Shown here: positions 8,046 through 16,729 of the stretch, one piece after another | Numbering within the stretch: the first letter of the stretch is position 1 | Layout of the letters: each line of letters starts with the position of its first letter | Assembly (NCBI GenBank): GCA_963422385.1 | Contig: OY729432.1 | Coordinates: forward strand, 2,356,001 to 2,420,000 | Direction: 5' to 3' | DNA from: JAJDTQ01 sp963422385 | GTDB lineage: Bacteria > Desulfobacterota > Binatia > UBA9968 > JAJDTQ01 | DNA length: 64,000 nt | Made by a program: the position numbers and the translations under genes | The notes under the pieces: generated by a model | Told to the model about the DNA's origin: nothing | The model's input: only the letters and a program-made list of their open reading frames with translations | Database searches by the model: none

Positions 8046-8865
8046 ATGCAAACCGACCAGGCGACCTTGGAAAAGGTCTTTTCCCATATAGACCGGGAGG
8101 AGCTGGCCAAGTTGGCCATGGACGTCGTCGATTTTCCCACGCCCACCGGGAGCGAGGAGGAGGTGGCGCGCTTCATCCACGACTGGCTGCAGAAGCAGGG
8201 CATCGAGACCTTTCTCCAGCACACCGAGCCCGGCCGCGCCAACGTGGTGGGAGTGATCCCGGGCACGGGCGAAGGACAGCAAGAACGCGGTGGTGCGCAT
8301 GGCCTCCATCGTCCCGGTCCTGGAGGAATGGGCGCGGCGGTACGAGCAGGAGCATCGCTACGAGTTCGGAGCCGGCACCATGGTTCCCAAGGTCAACGTC
8401 GGCTCCATCTTCGGCGGCGCTCCCTTCAAGCCCAACTTCTCCCCGGCCATCTGCAACCTCTACGTCGAGGCATTCATGACGCCGGAGCAGCGCGCCATCG
8501 ACGTGCTGCGGGAGGTCAAGGCGGTAATCGCGGACACGGACATCGATGCCAAATCCTCGCTGTTCCTGTCGGTCAACGGGTACGAGTCCAAGGGCGCCGA
8601 GCCGCTGGTGGCGGCCATGGAGGAAGCCCACGAGTACGTCCGGGGCCGCAAGGTGGAGCCCATCCGCAGCGCCTTCACCAGCACCTACGCCGACCTCACG
8701 GTATTCGCCGAGGTGGGCATCCCCGCCGTCAAGTGCGGCCCGGCGCCGGAGGCCGCCGACGCCAAGCCGGCCACCGGCGAGATGCAGAAGGTGGACGACC
8801 TGCTGGCCGCCGCGCGGATGTACGCGTTTGCCGCCCTGGAGATCGCCGACCGGGATCGGGCGTGA
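8046..8865 (+). pseudogene. M20-family metallopeptidase with internal deletion and frameshift
   Basis: The 5' part (8046 to about 8275) encodes the start of an M20/ArgE/DapE-type peptidase, with VVDFPTPTGSEEEVARFIHD and NVVGVIPGTGEGQ. At about 8275-8285 the reading frame changes, and from about 8270-8290 to 8865 another frame encodes the distal half: NAVVRMASIVPVLEEWARRY, TMVPKVNVGSIFGGAPFKPN and GIPAVKCGP. The metal-binding HxD motif (normally in NGHxDTVP), the catalytic glutamate and the next ligands should lie between these parts and are missing. About 150 residues appear lost compared with the usual length near 430. The result cannot be an active peptidase. Alternatively the assembly has collapsed here. 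Confidence 0.8.
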
Positions 8866-8969
8866 GGCGGCCGCGCTTGGCCCGACTCGCAGAAGGCTGG
8901 CGTGACGCCCTCACCCGGCCTTCCGCCACCCTCTCCCGCAGGGAAGGGGTGGGCGCGTCGTGGACCGGT

Positions 8970-10445
8970 TCAGGAAGGACCGCCGGCCTCGGGGGCCTTC
9001 CGCAACGCCAGTGAGAACCCAGGCTTGCGGATGTAAACCTGGGTGTACTCCTTCTGCCTGGTGAGCTCGTTGATGAGCCGCACCAGCGGCTGGCTCGCGC
9101 TCAGGTACTCCCGCGGTTGGCCGGCGGTTTCCAGCGCCTTTACCGCCTCATCCCCCGCAAAGACCCGCAACACCAGCTCCTCGTCGGACATGGAGGGGTT
9201 GCCGAGTTGCGCCCGAACCTCCGGCAGCGACGGGTCCGGCTGCACCCAGCCTTCCCAATCCTTGGCCCGGGGCCGCCCGAGGATACGGTCCTTGACGTCG
9301 GGGTCCATGAACTCGCCGCCTTCCCGGCCCCAGATGCCATGGGCGTACTGGATGGACTGGTCGGTGACCTGCTTGTAGCGTTCTCCAAGGATGATGTTGA
9401 TGGCGGCCTGCGTGCCCACGAACTGGGACAGCGGCGTTACCATGATGGGATAACCCCACTCGGCGCGCACCCGGGCGACCTCCTCCAGCGTCGCCGGGAG
9501 CTTGTCCAGCATGCCCACGAGCCCCAGTTGATGGCGGAAGTTGGCGATCATGCCGCCGGGCACCTGGTGGTTGTAGACGGACTGGTCGTAGGCCGCGGGC
9601 GCCCCCGCCGGCAAGTTGTCGCGTTTGGCGACGAAGGTGAAGTGTTCCTGGACCGGCTTCAGCATTTCCTCGTCCACCTCCGCCGTGTGGCCCATGGCGC
9701 GCACGTTCTTGAGCATGTTGAAGATGGACGGCTGGGCCGAGCCGTTGGCCAGGGGCGGCACACTGGTGTGGATGGTGGTCATGCCGAGCTTGATGGCTTC
9801 CAGATAGTTGAGCGGCGCCAACCCGTTGTTGCAGTGGGCGTGGAATTCCACCGGTGTATCGCCGACGTTGTCCAGCACCATGGGCGCCAGCGCCCGGGTG
9901 CGCTCGGGGGTGAGCAGGCCGCCCACGTCCTTGAAGCAGATGCGGTAGGGCTTCAGCGCGGCGGCTTCCCGGGCCTTCCGCGCGTAGTACTCGTCGGTGT
10001 GCCGCGGAGACACCGAGTAGATCAGGTTGACCACGCAGTCCATGCCCAGCTTGCGAAGCTCCTCCACGTCCTCCTTGAACACGGAATAGTCGTTCCAGGG
10101 GTTGGAGGTGCGGGTCAGCCGGATGCCGCTCGCCACCACGTGTTGGACCACCAGACGCGCCACCGCCGTGGGCTTCTTCTCCAGCCCGCCCTTGGTCCCG
10201 CCGTGAAGCCTGAGCGGGGTCTTGTGCGCGCGCCGGGCGCCCTCTCGCAGCCAGTGCCACGGGTTCTCCTTGTGCTCGCGCACGTACTTCTTGAACATGG
10301 TGGCGCTGAAGAACTCCATGGACTCGAAGCCCGCCTCGTCCATGCGCTCGATGGCCTCCAGCATCGCCGCGGTCTTCATGTTGAAGGCCCAAAGGCTCTG
10401 GTTGCCGTCGCGCAGCGTGGTGTCCACGAATGTGACGTCGCTCAT
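8970..10445 (-). CDS. Carboxyltransferase (pyruvate carboxylase subunit B/oxaloacetate decarboxylase alpha-like), copy 1
   Basis: 491 residues of the DRE-TIM/HMGL-like fold. The N-terminus has the metal-binding motif FVDTTLRDGNQSLWAF. RICFKDVGGLLTPERT carries the lysine that is modified in this family, VEFHAHCNNGLAPLNYLEA carries the HxH metal ligands, and GGMIANFRHQLGL is the carboxyltransferase segment. The C-terminus shows no biotin-attachment motif (A/V-M-K-M), so a carrier protein would have to be encoded elsewhere, or the enzyme acts as a lyase on its own. It lies 7 bp downstream of a close paralogue, the two together forming a tandem pair. The antisense frame with many His/Val residues is a shadow. 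Confidence 0.88.
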   Translation of the reverse strand: MSDVTFVDTTLRDGNQSLWAFNMKTAAMLEAIERMDEAGFESMEFFSATMFKKYVREHKENPWHWLREGARRAHKTPLRLHGGTKGGLEKKPTAVARLVVQHVVASGIRLTRTSNPWNDYSVFKEDVEELRKLGMDCVVNLIYSVSPRHTDEYYARKAREAAALKPYRICFKDVGGLLTPERTRALAPMVLDNVGDTPVEFHAHCNNGLAPLNYLEAIKLGMTTIHTSVPPLANGSAQPSIFNMLKNVRAMGHTAEVDEEMLKPVQEHFTFVAKRDNLPAGAPAAYDQSVYNHQVPGGMIANFRHQLGLVGMLDKLPATLEEVARVRAEWGYPIMVTPLSQFVGTQAAINIILGERYKQVTDQSIQYAHGIWGREGGEFMDPDVKDRILGRPRAKDWEGWVQPDPSLPEVRAQLGNPSMSDEELVLRVFAGDEAVKALETAGQPREYLSASQPLVRLINELTRQKEYTQVYIRKPGFSLALRKAPEAGGPS

Positions 10446-10452
10446 GGTCTCC

Positions 10453-11937
10453 TCAGGCGGCCCCTTCCGCCGCGTCTCCGTTGGCGTTCCGCCCCAGGGT
10501 GAGGGAGAATCCCGGCTTGCGGATGTATACCCGGGTGTATTCCTTCTGTTTGGTCATCTCGTTGATGAGCCGCACCAGCGGCCGTTGCGCGCTCAGGTAT
10601 TCCCGCGGCCGCCCGGCCTCCATCATCGTCCGGACCTCGTCCACGCCGGCGTAGACCCGCAGTACCAACTCCTCGTCGGACACCGAGGGTCCGCCGACCT
10701 GCGACCGGAGCTCCGCCAGGGACGGCTCCGGCTGCTCCCATTCGGTCCACGCCTTGGCCCGGGGCCGGCCGAGGATCCTGTCCTTGACCTCCGGATCCAT
10801 GAGCTCCGCGCCCTCCCGGCCCCAGATCCCCAAGGCATACTGGATGGACTGGTCGGCCACCTCCTTGTAACGCTCGCCGAGGATGACGTTGAAGGCTGCC
10901 TGGGTCCCCACGAACTGTGACAGAGGCGTCACCATGATGGGGTAGCCCCACTCGGCGCGCACCCGGGCGGCCTCCTCCAGCGCCGCCGGCAGCTTGTCTT
11001 CCATGCCCACGAGCCGGAGCTGGTGCACGAAGTTGGAGATCATGCCGCCGGGAACCTGGTGCAGGTACTGCGAATGGTCGTACTCCACGGGCTTGCCGAT
11101 GGGCAGCCCGTCCCGCCTGGCCACGAACGTGAAGTGGTTCTCCACCGGCCTGAGGACCTCTTCGTCCACCAGCGGCGTGTAGCCCATGGCGCGGATGTTC
11201 CGCACCATGTTGAAGACGGACGGCTGGGCCGAGGCGTTGGCCAGGGGCGGCACGCTGGTGTGGATGGTGGTCATGCCGAGCTTGATGGCCTCCAGATAGT
11301 TCACCGGCGCCAGGCCGTTGTTGCAGTGGGCATGGAACTCCACCGGCGTATCGCCGATGTTCTCCAGCACGATGGGCACCAGTGCCCGGGTGCGTTCGGG
11401 GGTGAGCAGGCCGCCCACGTCCTTGAAGCAGATGCGGTAGGGCTTCAGCGCGGCGGCTTCCCGGGCCTTCCGCGCATAGTACTCGTCGGTGTGCCTCGGC
11501 GACACCGAGTAGATCAGGTTGACGACGCAATCCATGCCCAGCTTGCGCAACCCCTCCACTTCCTCGCCGAATGCCTTGTAGTCGTTCCAGGAATTGGATG
11601 TGCGTGTCAGCGTGATGCCGTTGTCCACCACCTTCCGGATGATGAGCTGCAGGATGGACGAGGGTTTCTTCTCGAGCCCTCCCTTCAGGCCGCCGTGAAG
11701 CCGCAGCTCGGTCTTGCGCAGCCGCTTGGCGCCCTCCCGCAGCCACTCCCACGGGTTTTCCTTGTGCTCCCGCACGTACTTCTTGAACATGTTGGTGACG
11801 AAGAACTCCATGGACTCGAAGCCCGCCTGGTCCATCTGCCCGGCGATCTCCACCATGGCCGCCGTCTTCATGTTGAGCGCCCAAAGGCTCTGGTTGCCGT
11901 CCCGCAGGGTCGTGTCGATGAATCGGATCTCGCTCAT
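10453..11937 (-). CDS. Carboxyltransferase (pyruvate carboxylase subunit B-like), copy 2
   Basis: 494 residues, collinear with the gene at 8970-10445 over its whole length. It has the same motifs: FIDTTLRDGNQSLWAL, RICFKDVGGLLTPERT, VEFHAHCNNGLAPVNYLEA, GGMISNFVHQLRL. It likewise has no biotin carrier domain. The start at 11937 (MSEIRF) follows AGGAGACCCC; seven extra in-frame codons upstream have no better ribosome site. It should be the first gene of a two-gene transcript. Differences cluster in the first third and the C-terminal 120 residues, and the central part is close to identical, suggesting duplication followed by gene conversion or strong selection. Confidence 0.88.
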   Translation of the reverse strand: MSEIRFIDTTLRDGNQSLWALNMKTAAMVEIAGQMDQAGFESMEFFVTNMFKKYVREHKENPWEWLREGAKRLRKTELRLHGGLKGGLEKKPSSILQLIIRKVVDNGITLTRTSNSWNDYKAFGEEVEGLRKLGMDCVVNLIYSVSPRHTDEYYARKAREAAALKPYRICFKDVGGLLTPERTRALVPIVLENIGDTPVEFHAHCNNGLAPVNYLEAIKLGMTTIHTSVPPLANASAQPSVFNMVRNIRAMGYTPLVDEEVLRPVENHFTFVARRDGLPIGKPVEYDHSQYLHQVPGGMISNFVHQLRLVGMEDKLPAALEEAARVRAEWGYPIMVTPLSQFVGTQAAFNVILGERYKEVADQSIQYALGIWGREGAELMDPEVKDRILGRPRAKAWTEWEQPEPSLAELRSQVGGPSVSDEELVLRVYAGVDEVRTMMEAGRPREYLSAQRPLVRLINEMTKQKEYTRVYIRKPGFSLTLGRNANGDAAEGAA

Positions 11938-12083
11938 GGGGTCTCCTGAATGAAACAAGCCGTTGTTGACTGTTCATAGTGGCGTGAATGCGGAAACGGG
12001 TCAAGGCGACCCTTGATGCCCGAATCGTCATGGGTGCTGAAACGGCATCCGGGCGCGCCCCCGTCATGGGTGAGCCAATCGGG

Positions 12084-12129
12084 GATGACGCCCCGGAGGC
12101 GTCATCTCCGCGAAAGCGGGAATCCAGGG
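12084..12129. repeat. Palindromic intergenic repeat (CGAAAGCGGGAATCCAGG family)
   Basis: A 9-bp hairpin, GATGACGCC / GGCGTCATC (12084-12106, loop CCGGA), runs into CCGCGAAAGCGGGAATCCAG. The second part is a widespread bacterial REP-like motif, and a related copy lies in inverted orientation at 52640-52668. There is no U-tract, so terminator function is not indicated. Confidence 0.75.
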
Positions 12130-12208
12130 GTTGGGGGTCATTTCATGGACTTGCTACCGGATGGGAAATCCACTAACGAGACCATTCACGACGTACGGGA
12201 GGAACGCG

Positions 12209-13600
12209 ATGGTTCCACAAGAAGCTCATCCGGTCGAGGACCGCATCGTTCAGTTGATTCGACGCCTCGGCATCGAAGAGGCCCACGTGGCCGCCTATCT
12301 GCCCGGCGACTGGGGTGGGCTGCTGGAGCGGCATTCGTCGGTAGTGGGGTCCCTGACGCTCATCTGCCCCCGGGGCATGAAGACCGAGGTGCTCCGGCCC
12401 CATGCCGGCCGGCTGCTGATCGTGTCGGGCGACGGGGGCAACGCCGTGGCGGATCTGACGCGGGCGGTCGACGACCTTCCGGGCGCCACGGTGACGATGC
12501 TGCGCGATTATTTCAGCCCCATGTGGGCCGACGTCATGGCGGAACGCCCCGGCGAGGTCCGGTCGGCCATGCTGGAGTTTCTCTCGCTTCGGGAAAAGGA
12601 GAGTCCGCTTGCGTCCGCGCAGCTCCCGGAGGGAGAGGGCGAGGAGGCCGGCATTTCGTACACGATACGGGGCTCGGGGCCGCCGTTGCTGCTGTTTCCG
12701 CTGGGACTTGCGGCCTCGCAATGGGAGCCGTTGCTGCCGGTCCTGAGCGAGCGTTACACGACCATTACCCTGGGCGGTCCCTATCTGGGCATGGTGGCGT
12801 TCCTGGAGACCCGTGGCCCCGGCTACCTCAGGGTGGTCCGGAACGTGGTGGAGGAGGTGGGGCTCGAGCCCGGCCAGCGTGTGCTGGAGGTGGGCTGCGG
12901 CGCTGGCACGGTGGCGCGCTGGCTCGCCCGGTACACGGAGAAGCGCAATCCCATCGTGGGGGCGGACATCAACCCCTACCTGCTTCGCGAGGCCGGCCGG
13001 CTGGCCGCAAGCGAAGGCTTGGGCGACGTCATCGAGTGGCAAAGCGGCAACGGCGAGGAGTTGCCGTTCGCCGACGGCGGGTTCGACACCACAATGGCGT
13101 TTACGGTCATGGAAGAGGGGGACGCGGAAGCGATGCTGGCGCAGTGCGCGCGGGTCACCCGGCCCGGCGGCAAGGTCGCGGTGATCGTCCGTTCCCTGGA
13201 CATGCCCTGGTGGGTCAATCTGCCGCTTCGGCCCGACCTCAAGCACAAGGCGCAGACCGGCTACGGCGACGTGGTGCAGGGCGGCTGCGCGGATGCGAGC
13301 CTATATGAGCGCATGGAACGGGCTGGACTCAAGGACGTGGTGATGTTGCCGCAGTGGGCCACCTACGGGTCCGGGGAGCGGCTGCAACAGCAACAGGAAC
13401 GCATGGCCGCGCGGTTGACCCCCGAGGAGGTCGCGGAATGGCGCAACGCCATTGCCGCCGCCGGGAAACAGTTCTTCGTCTCACAGCCGTTCCACTCGGC
13501 CGTGGGCACCGCAGGGGCGGGTTTCAAACCCGCCCCTGCCCGCACCGCGCCGTCGGCCGCGAAGGTGACCGTCGGCCGCACGCCGATGTGGAAAATGTAG
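12209..13600 (+). CDS. Fusion: alpha/beta-hydrolase-like halves plus SAM-dependent methyltransferase
   Basis: 463 residues. Residues about 20-130 resemble the C-terminal half of an alpha/beta hydrolase (GRLLIVSGDGG, SPMWADVMAERPGEVRSAML). Residues 155-205 resemble an N-terminal half (ISYTIRGSGPPLLLFPLGLA, SQWEPLLPVL), i.e. the order is inverted and no GxSxG nucleophile is visible. Residues 215-420 form a class I methyltransferase with motif I VLEVGCGAGTVARWLARY, acidic GADINPY, and FDTTMAFTVMEEGDAEAML. The start at 12209 follows GGGAGGAACGCG. The last roughly 30 codons run through a palindromic repeat (13511-13539) and look like an added tail. Substrate unknown. Confidence 0.75.
   Translation: MVPQEAHPVEDRIVQLIRRLGIEEAHVAAYLPGDWGGLLERHSSVVGSLTLICPRGMKTEVLRPHAGRLLIVSGDGGNAVADLTRAVDDLPGATVTMLRDYFSPMWADVMAERPGEVRSAMLEFLSLREKESPLASAQLPEGEGEEAGISYTIRGSGPPLLLFPLGLAASQWEPLLPVLSERYTTITLGGPYLGMVAFLETRGPGYLRVVRNVVEEVGLEPGQRVLEVGCGAGTVARWLARYTEKRNPIVGADINPYLLREAGRLAASEGLGDVIEWQSGNGEELPFADGGFDTTMAFTVMEEGDAEAMLAQCARVTRPGGKVAVIVRSLDMPWWVNLPLRPDLKHKAQTGYGDVVQGGCADASLYERMERAGLKDVVMLPQWATYGSGERLQQQQERMAARLTPEEVAEWRNAIAAAGKQFFVSQPFHSAVGTAGAGFKPAPARTAPSAAKVTVGRTPMWKM
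13511..13539. repeat. Palindromic repeat GGGGCGGGTTTCAAACCCGC, inside the 3' end of a coding frame
   Basis: A perfect palindrome with 14-bp arms around a single central C. It is one of five related copies in the window (28416, 31561, 32524 and 58986 are the others). Here it is translated as AGFKPAPA within the methyltransferase tail. Confidence 0.9.
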
Positions 13601-13785
13601 AAGCGGGTCGGGAGTGCCGCTCCCGATTTCGGGGCCGCTCCGAAGAAAATACGCCATCCAGGATCCGGTCAGGGGAACGGCCTCGGCCAGGTTCGTGGCT
13701 ACGCGTCCCCGGCAAGCCGTCCTTCACCCTCCGCCTCGACTATCCATGGCCCGTCACGTGTCAATGATCTCGTTCACTGCCAGGA

Positions 13786-14241
13786 TCAATCCTTGGTCTT
13801 GCGATAATGCGGTTCCCCACGACAGCGAAACACTTTCCCGAATCGCGTATTCCACCTCACACCCTTCACGTTGCGGAGCACGTCGGCGGGTATGACATCG
13901 GTGAGTTTCAGCGTAATGGACTCGCCCGTCGCAAGTGTTGACACGATACTTCTCAGGCGCTCCGTTTTTTCTCCGCCTGTGTGTGTCACGATGAGCGCGT
14001 GGAGATTTGCTAAACCCGGGCAGGAACTCGTAACCTGGATCTGCTGTCCGCCAGCTACGATGTCCAAACAGTCAGGTGGCTTCCTTTGATCTCTTTTCCG
14101 ACAGATTTCGTATTCCCGCACCTTGACCAACTTGCCGCCTATTGCGACATCGTCCCGCGCGCTGGAGGGGGAGGGTGCGAAGGTCGCGAGTGTCAGCGTC
14201 GTCAGCAGTCCGAACCGGACGCCCATTGATCGAACATGCAT
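13786..14241 (-). CDS. Secreted unknown protein
   Basis: 151 residues. The N-terminus MHVRSMGVRFGLLTTLTLAT is a signal peptide with probable cleavage near PSSARD, so the product should be periplasmic or outside the cell. The mature part has the cysteine-containing segments YEICRKRDQRKPPDCLDIV, VTSSCPGLANLHALIV and GKVFRCRGEPHY; four cysteines could form two disulphides. The start at 14241 is chosen for the signal peptide and a GGAGG-containing region upstream; an in-frame start at 14310 would bury the signal. It stands alone between the methyltransferase fusion and hemW. I do not recognise the family. Confidence 0.65.
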   Translation of the reverse strand: MHVRSMGVRFGLLTTLTLATFAPSPSSARDDVAIGGKLVKVREYEICRKRDQRKPPDCLDIVAGGQQIQVTSSCPGLANLHALIVTHTGGEKTERLRSIVSTLATGESITLKLTDVIPADVLRNVKGVRWNTRFGKVFRCRGEPHYRKTKD

Positions 14242-14447
14242 CGAGTGTTCCTCCCGTTCTTGCAAGCTTGCCCGCCTTTTGTAGTGAACGACAGAATATA
14301 AAACAGTCATCTCTATGGAGCAATCCGTCCGCTTTGTCTACCGCCCGTTCGACGATCGTCGGCTGTATCGGGAAGTCGAAACGAAATCGCTGGAGGAGAA
14401 GCGTGCCGACTACCGACCGCATGTGGTCGAAGGGACTATGTGGATGG

Positions 14448-15605
14448 TTACACCAGCCGAACGAAGAGTTCATTGGCCAGCAGAAGCCCCCGTGGCGCAA
14501 AGTGCAGGCGTTGGTTCGTTTCGACCAGCAGGCCCTCCGAGAGCCAGTCGGCGATTTCAGGGAAAGCGTTCTTGGGCCTGGTCTCGAAACGCCGCTGAAA
14601 CGCCGGCACCGAAACGCCGCTGATCATCCGCAGTCCGATAAACAGATGCTCCCCCATGGCTTGTCGTCGTTCCGGGTGCTCCCGCTCGGTGACGGCGTCG
14701 CCGTCCTCGCTCGCACGACGCATGTACCCGGTCGGCGAGCGCTCGTTCCACCAGCGCTCCCCCGACGGGTCCTCCGGCGAACGGTGATGGCTGTGGGCGC
14801 CGGCGCCGATGCCCAGGTAGTCTCCGCCCTCCCAGTAGTTGACGTTATGCCGCGACTCGAAGCCTGGGCGGGCGTAGTTGGAGATCTCGTATCGTTCCAG
14901 CCCGGCCTGCGCCAGCGTTAGCTGGATACGCTCGGCCATCTGGATCTCCACCTCCTCGTCCAGGGGCTTCAGCAGTCCTTGGCGGTAGCGGGCGTGGAAG
15001 GGCGTGCCTTCCTCGATGGTGAGGTTGTAGGTGGACAGGTGCGGGGGCTCGCACTCCAGCGCCTGTGAGAGGTCCCGGCTCATGCCGTCCACGGTCTGCC
15101 CGGGAATCCCGTAAATCAGATCGAGGCTGAAGTTGTCGAACCCTGCCCTCCGGATGCTTCGCAGGGCCTGGTGCGTTTCCTCCGCGCCGTGGACGCGGCC
15201 GAGAAACCGCAGCAACTCTGCATCGAAGGTCTGCGCGCCGATGCTGATGCGGTTCACGCCGCAATGGCGATAGTCCCGGAAGCGGCTGGCATCCACCGTG
15301 CCGGGGTTCGCCTCCAGGGTGATTTCCATTGGCTCATCGAAGTGGAACAGATCGGCGGCTTGGTCGAGGATGGCGCCGATGCCGGTTCCCTGAAAGGTCG
15401 AGGGGGTGCCGCCGCCGAAGAAGATCGTCTTCACCGAGCGATCGGCCCAGGCCTCCGACTCGGAATGGCGGCGCAACTCCCGCAACAACGCCTGAGTGTA
15501 CTCCTCCTCGGGTATGCGGGCCGTCACGTGCGAGTTGAAGTCGCAGTAGGGGCACTTGCTGACGCAGTACGGAATGTGCACGTAGAGGGAGAAGGGCTTC
15601 CGCAT
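14448..15605 (-). CDS. hemW: Radical SAM haem chaperone HemW (coproporphyrinogen III oxidase-like)
   Basis: 385 residues. The radical SAM cluster motif is CVSKCPYC (Cys-x3-Cys-x2-Cys) in YVHIPYCVSKCPYCDFNS. FFGGGTPS, EITLEANPGT, NRISIGAQTF and NFSLDLIYGIPGQT follow in the HemW/HemN order. The C-terminal HemN_C domain carries YLGIGAGAHS. A true HemN usually has a further cysteine four residues into the motif and a longer N-terminus, so HemW (haem insertion into respiratory enzymes) is the better call. MRKPFSLY at 15605 matches the family start; MTWKD at 15644 is an alternative. The next gene upstream, an ornithine-cyclodeaminase-like enzyme, starts at 16710 and ends 8-46 bp away depending on the start. 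Confidence 0.88.
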   Translation of the reverse strand: MRKPFSLYVHIPYCVSKCPYCDFNSHVTARIPEEEYTQALLRELRRHSESEAWADRSVKTIFFGGGTPSTFQGTGIGAILDQAADLFHFDEPMEITLEANPGTVDASRFRDYRHCGVNRISIGAQTFDAELLRFLGRVHGAEETHQALRSIRRAGFDNFSLDLIYGIPGQTVDGMSRDLSQALECEPPHLSTYNLTIEEGTPFHARYRQGLLKPLDEEVEIQMAERIQLTLAQAGLERYEISNYARPGFESRHNVNYWEGGDYLGIGAGAHSHHRSPEDPSGERWWNERSPTGYMRRASEDGDAVTEREHPERRQAMGEHLFIGLRMISGVSVPAFQRRFETRPKNAFPEIADWLSEGLLVETNQRLHFAPRGLLLANELFVRLV

Positions 15606-15651
15606 GCTCGGCTTCCGGTTCAGATCCGTGTCTTTCCAGGTCACGTCCGGA

Positions 15652-16710
15652 TCAAGGCTTGATGTCCTGCAGGAACCAGTCGCTCGCCACTTCCTTGCCC
15701 AGGCCCATCTTCTCGGCGGCTTTGAGGATGCAGTGGCCCATGGCGGCGAACTGCACTCCGGTGCCGATATTGTTGAGGAAGAAGGTGATCTGGTCGGAAT
15801 TGACGCGGCCCGGCGTCCGGCCCGACAGGAAATCGGAGATCTCCGGGTAGACGCTCCAGTCCCGGGGGGCTTCCTGCCGGATTCCCGGGAGGTCGTCCAC
15901 GCCGGGTGGCAGGTGGTGCTTTATGCCGCCCATCGCCGTATGGATGCCGGTGACGTCCGCCTTGGCGAACACGGTCTCGTCGTGCTCGAACTCGCGGATG
16001 GCGTTGTAGTGCACGCCGGGCTCCAGCATGTCTCCCGAGATGATGGGAGCCGAGGTGCTGGTGGCGGTGCAGATGATGTCGCATCCGGCAATGGCCGCGG
16101 CCACGCTGCCGGTGGGTTCGACCTCGACGCCGTCGGCCCGGCCCATCTGTTCGGCGAAGACCTCCCGGTGCTCGGGACGGGGACTGTAGACCTTGACCGT
16201 CGTGATGGGGAGAACGTGGGTCAGGAGGCGGAAGTGGGCGCGCGCCTGCCCGCCCGTGCCGATGAGGCCCAGCCTGGCGGCCTCCGGCCGGCACAGCGCC
16301 TGGGCGCCCAGCGCGCTGGTGATCGCCACGCGGGTCTGCTGGATGACCCCGTCGGGCATGATACCCAGGAGCTCGCCGTTCTCCAGGCTGTATAGCTGAA
16401 CCAGCCCGAGGAACAGCCCCCGTCCCGCCAGCGGGAGCTTCTCCAGCCGGACCGAGCCGTTGTAGGTCTCCTCCCGGACCACGTCCGAGGTCACCCGCAG
16501 GGCCAGGGTGCCGAAACGCTCCACCGCCCCCTCTACGGACTTGAAGCTGTAGGAGGCCTCGGCCATGGAATGGTGCGTGTAGATGTGGGTCGTGGGACGA
16601 TTCACCGACCGGCCTTCCGGAAGGTCCCGGTAGGCCGTCGCCATGGCTTCCAGGCATTCGTCCAGGTCGATGGCCTTACGCACGTCGTCATTGTCCAGTA
16701 TGAGCGTCAT
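15652..16710 (-). CDS. Ornithine cyclodeaminase/mu-crystallin family protein, copy 1
   Basis: 352 residues. The family includes ornithine cyclodeaminase, alanine dehydrogenase, ketimine reductases and pyrroline-2-carboxylate reductase. Seen here: IMPDGVIQQTRVAITSALGA, where the substrate-binding arginine and first helix lie; the Rossmann motif LGLIGTGGQARAHFR; VKVYSPRPEHREVFAEQM; CDIICTATSTSAPII; and the acidic segment near DVTGIHTAMGG. The usual GAH(I/L)NAxG motif is replaced by GVHYNAIREFE, as in divergent catabolic members. A second, related protein lies at 24044-25129. Substrate cannot be inferred; it is transcribed towards hemW. Confidence 0.82.
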   Translation of the reverse strand: MTLILDNDDVRKAIDLDECLEAMATAYRDLPEGRSVNRPTTHIYTHHSMAEASYSFKSVEGAVERFGTLALRVTSDVVREETYNGSVRLEKLPLAGRGLFLGLVQLYSLENGELLGIMPDGVIQQTRVAITSALGAQALCRPEAARLGLIGTGGQARAHFRLLTHVLPITTVKVYSPRPEHREVFAEQMGRADGVEVEPTGSVAAAIAGCDIICTATSTSAPIISGDMLEPGVHYNAIREFEHDETVFAKADVTGIHTAMGGIKHHLPPGVDDLPGIRQEAPRDWSVYPEISDFLSGRTPGRVNSDQITFFLNNIGTGVQFAAMGHCILKAAEKMGLGKEVASDWFLQDIKP

Positions 16711-16729
16711 GGGGTTCCTCGTGAGAGCT

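Noticed and set aside
12084..12106. Intrinsic terminator upstream of the methyltransferase gene
   Set aside because: The hairpin is strong but no T-tract follows on either strand; it continues into a REP-type motif.
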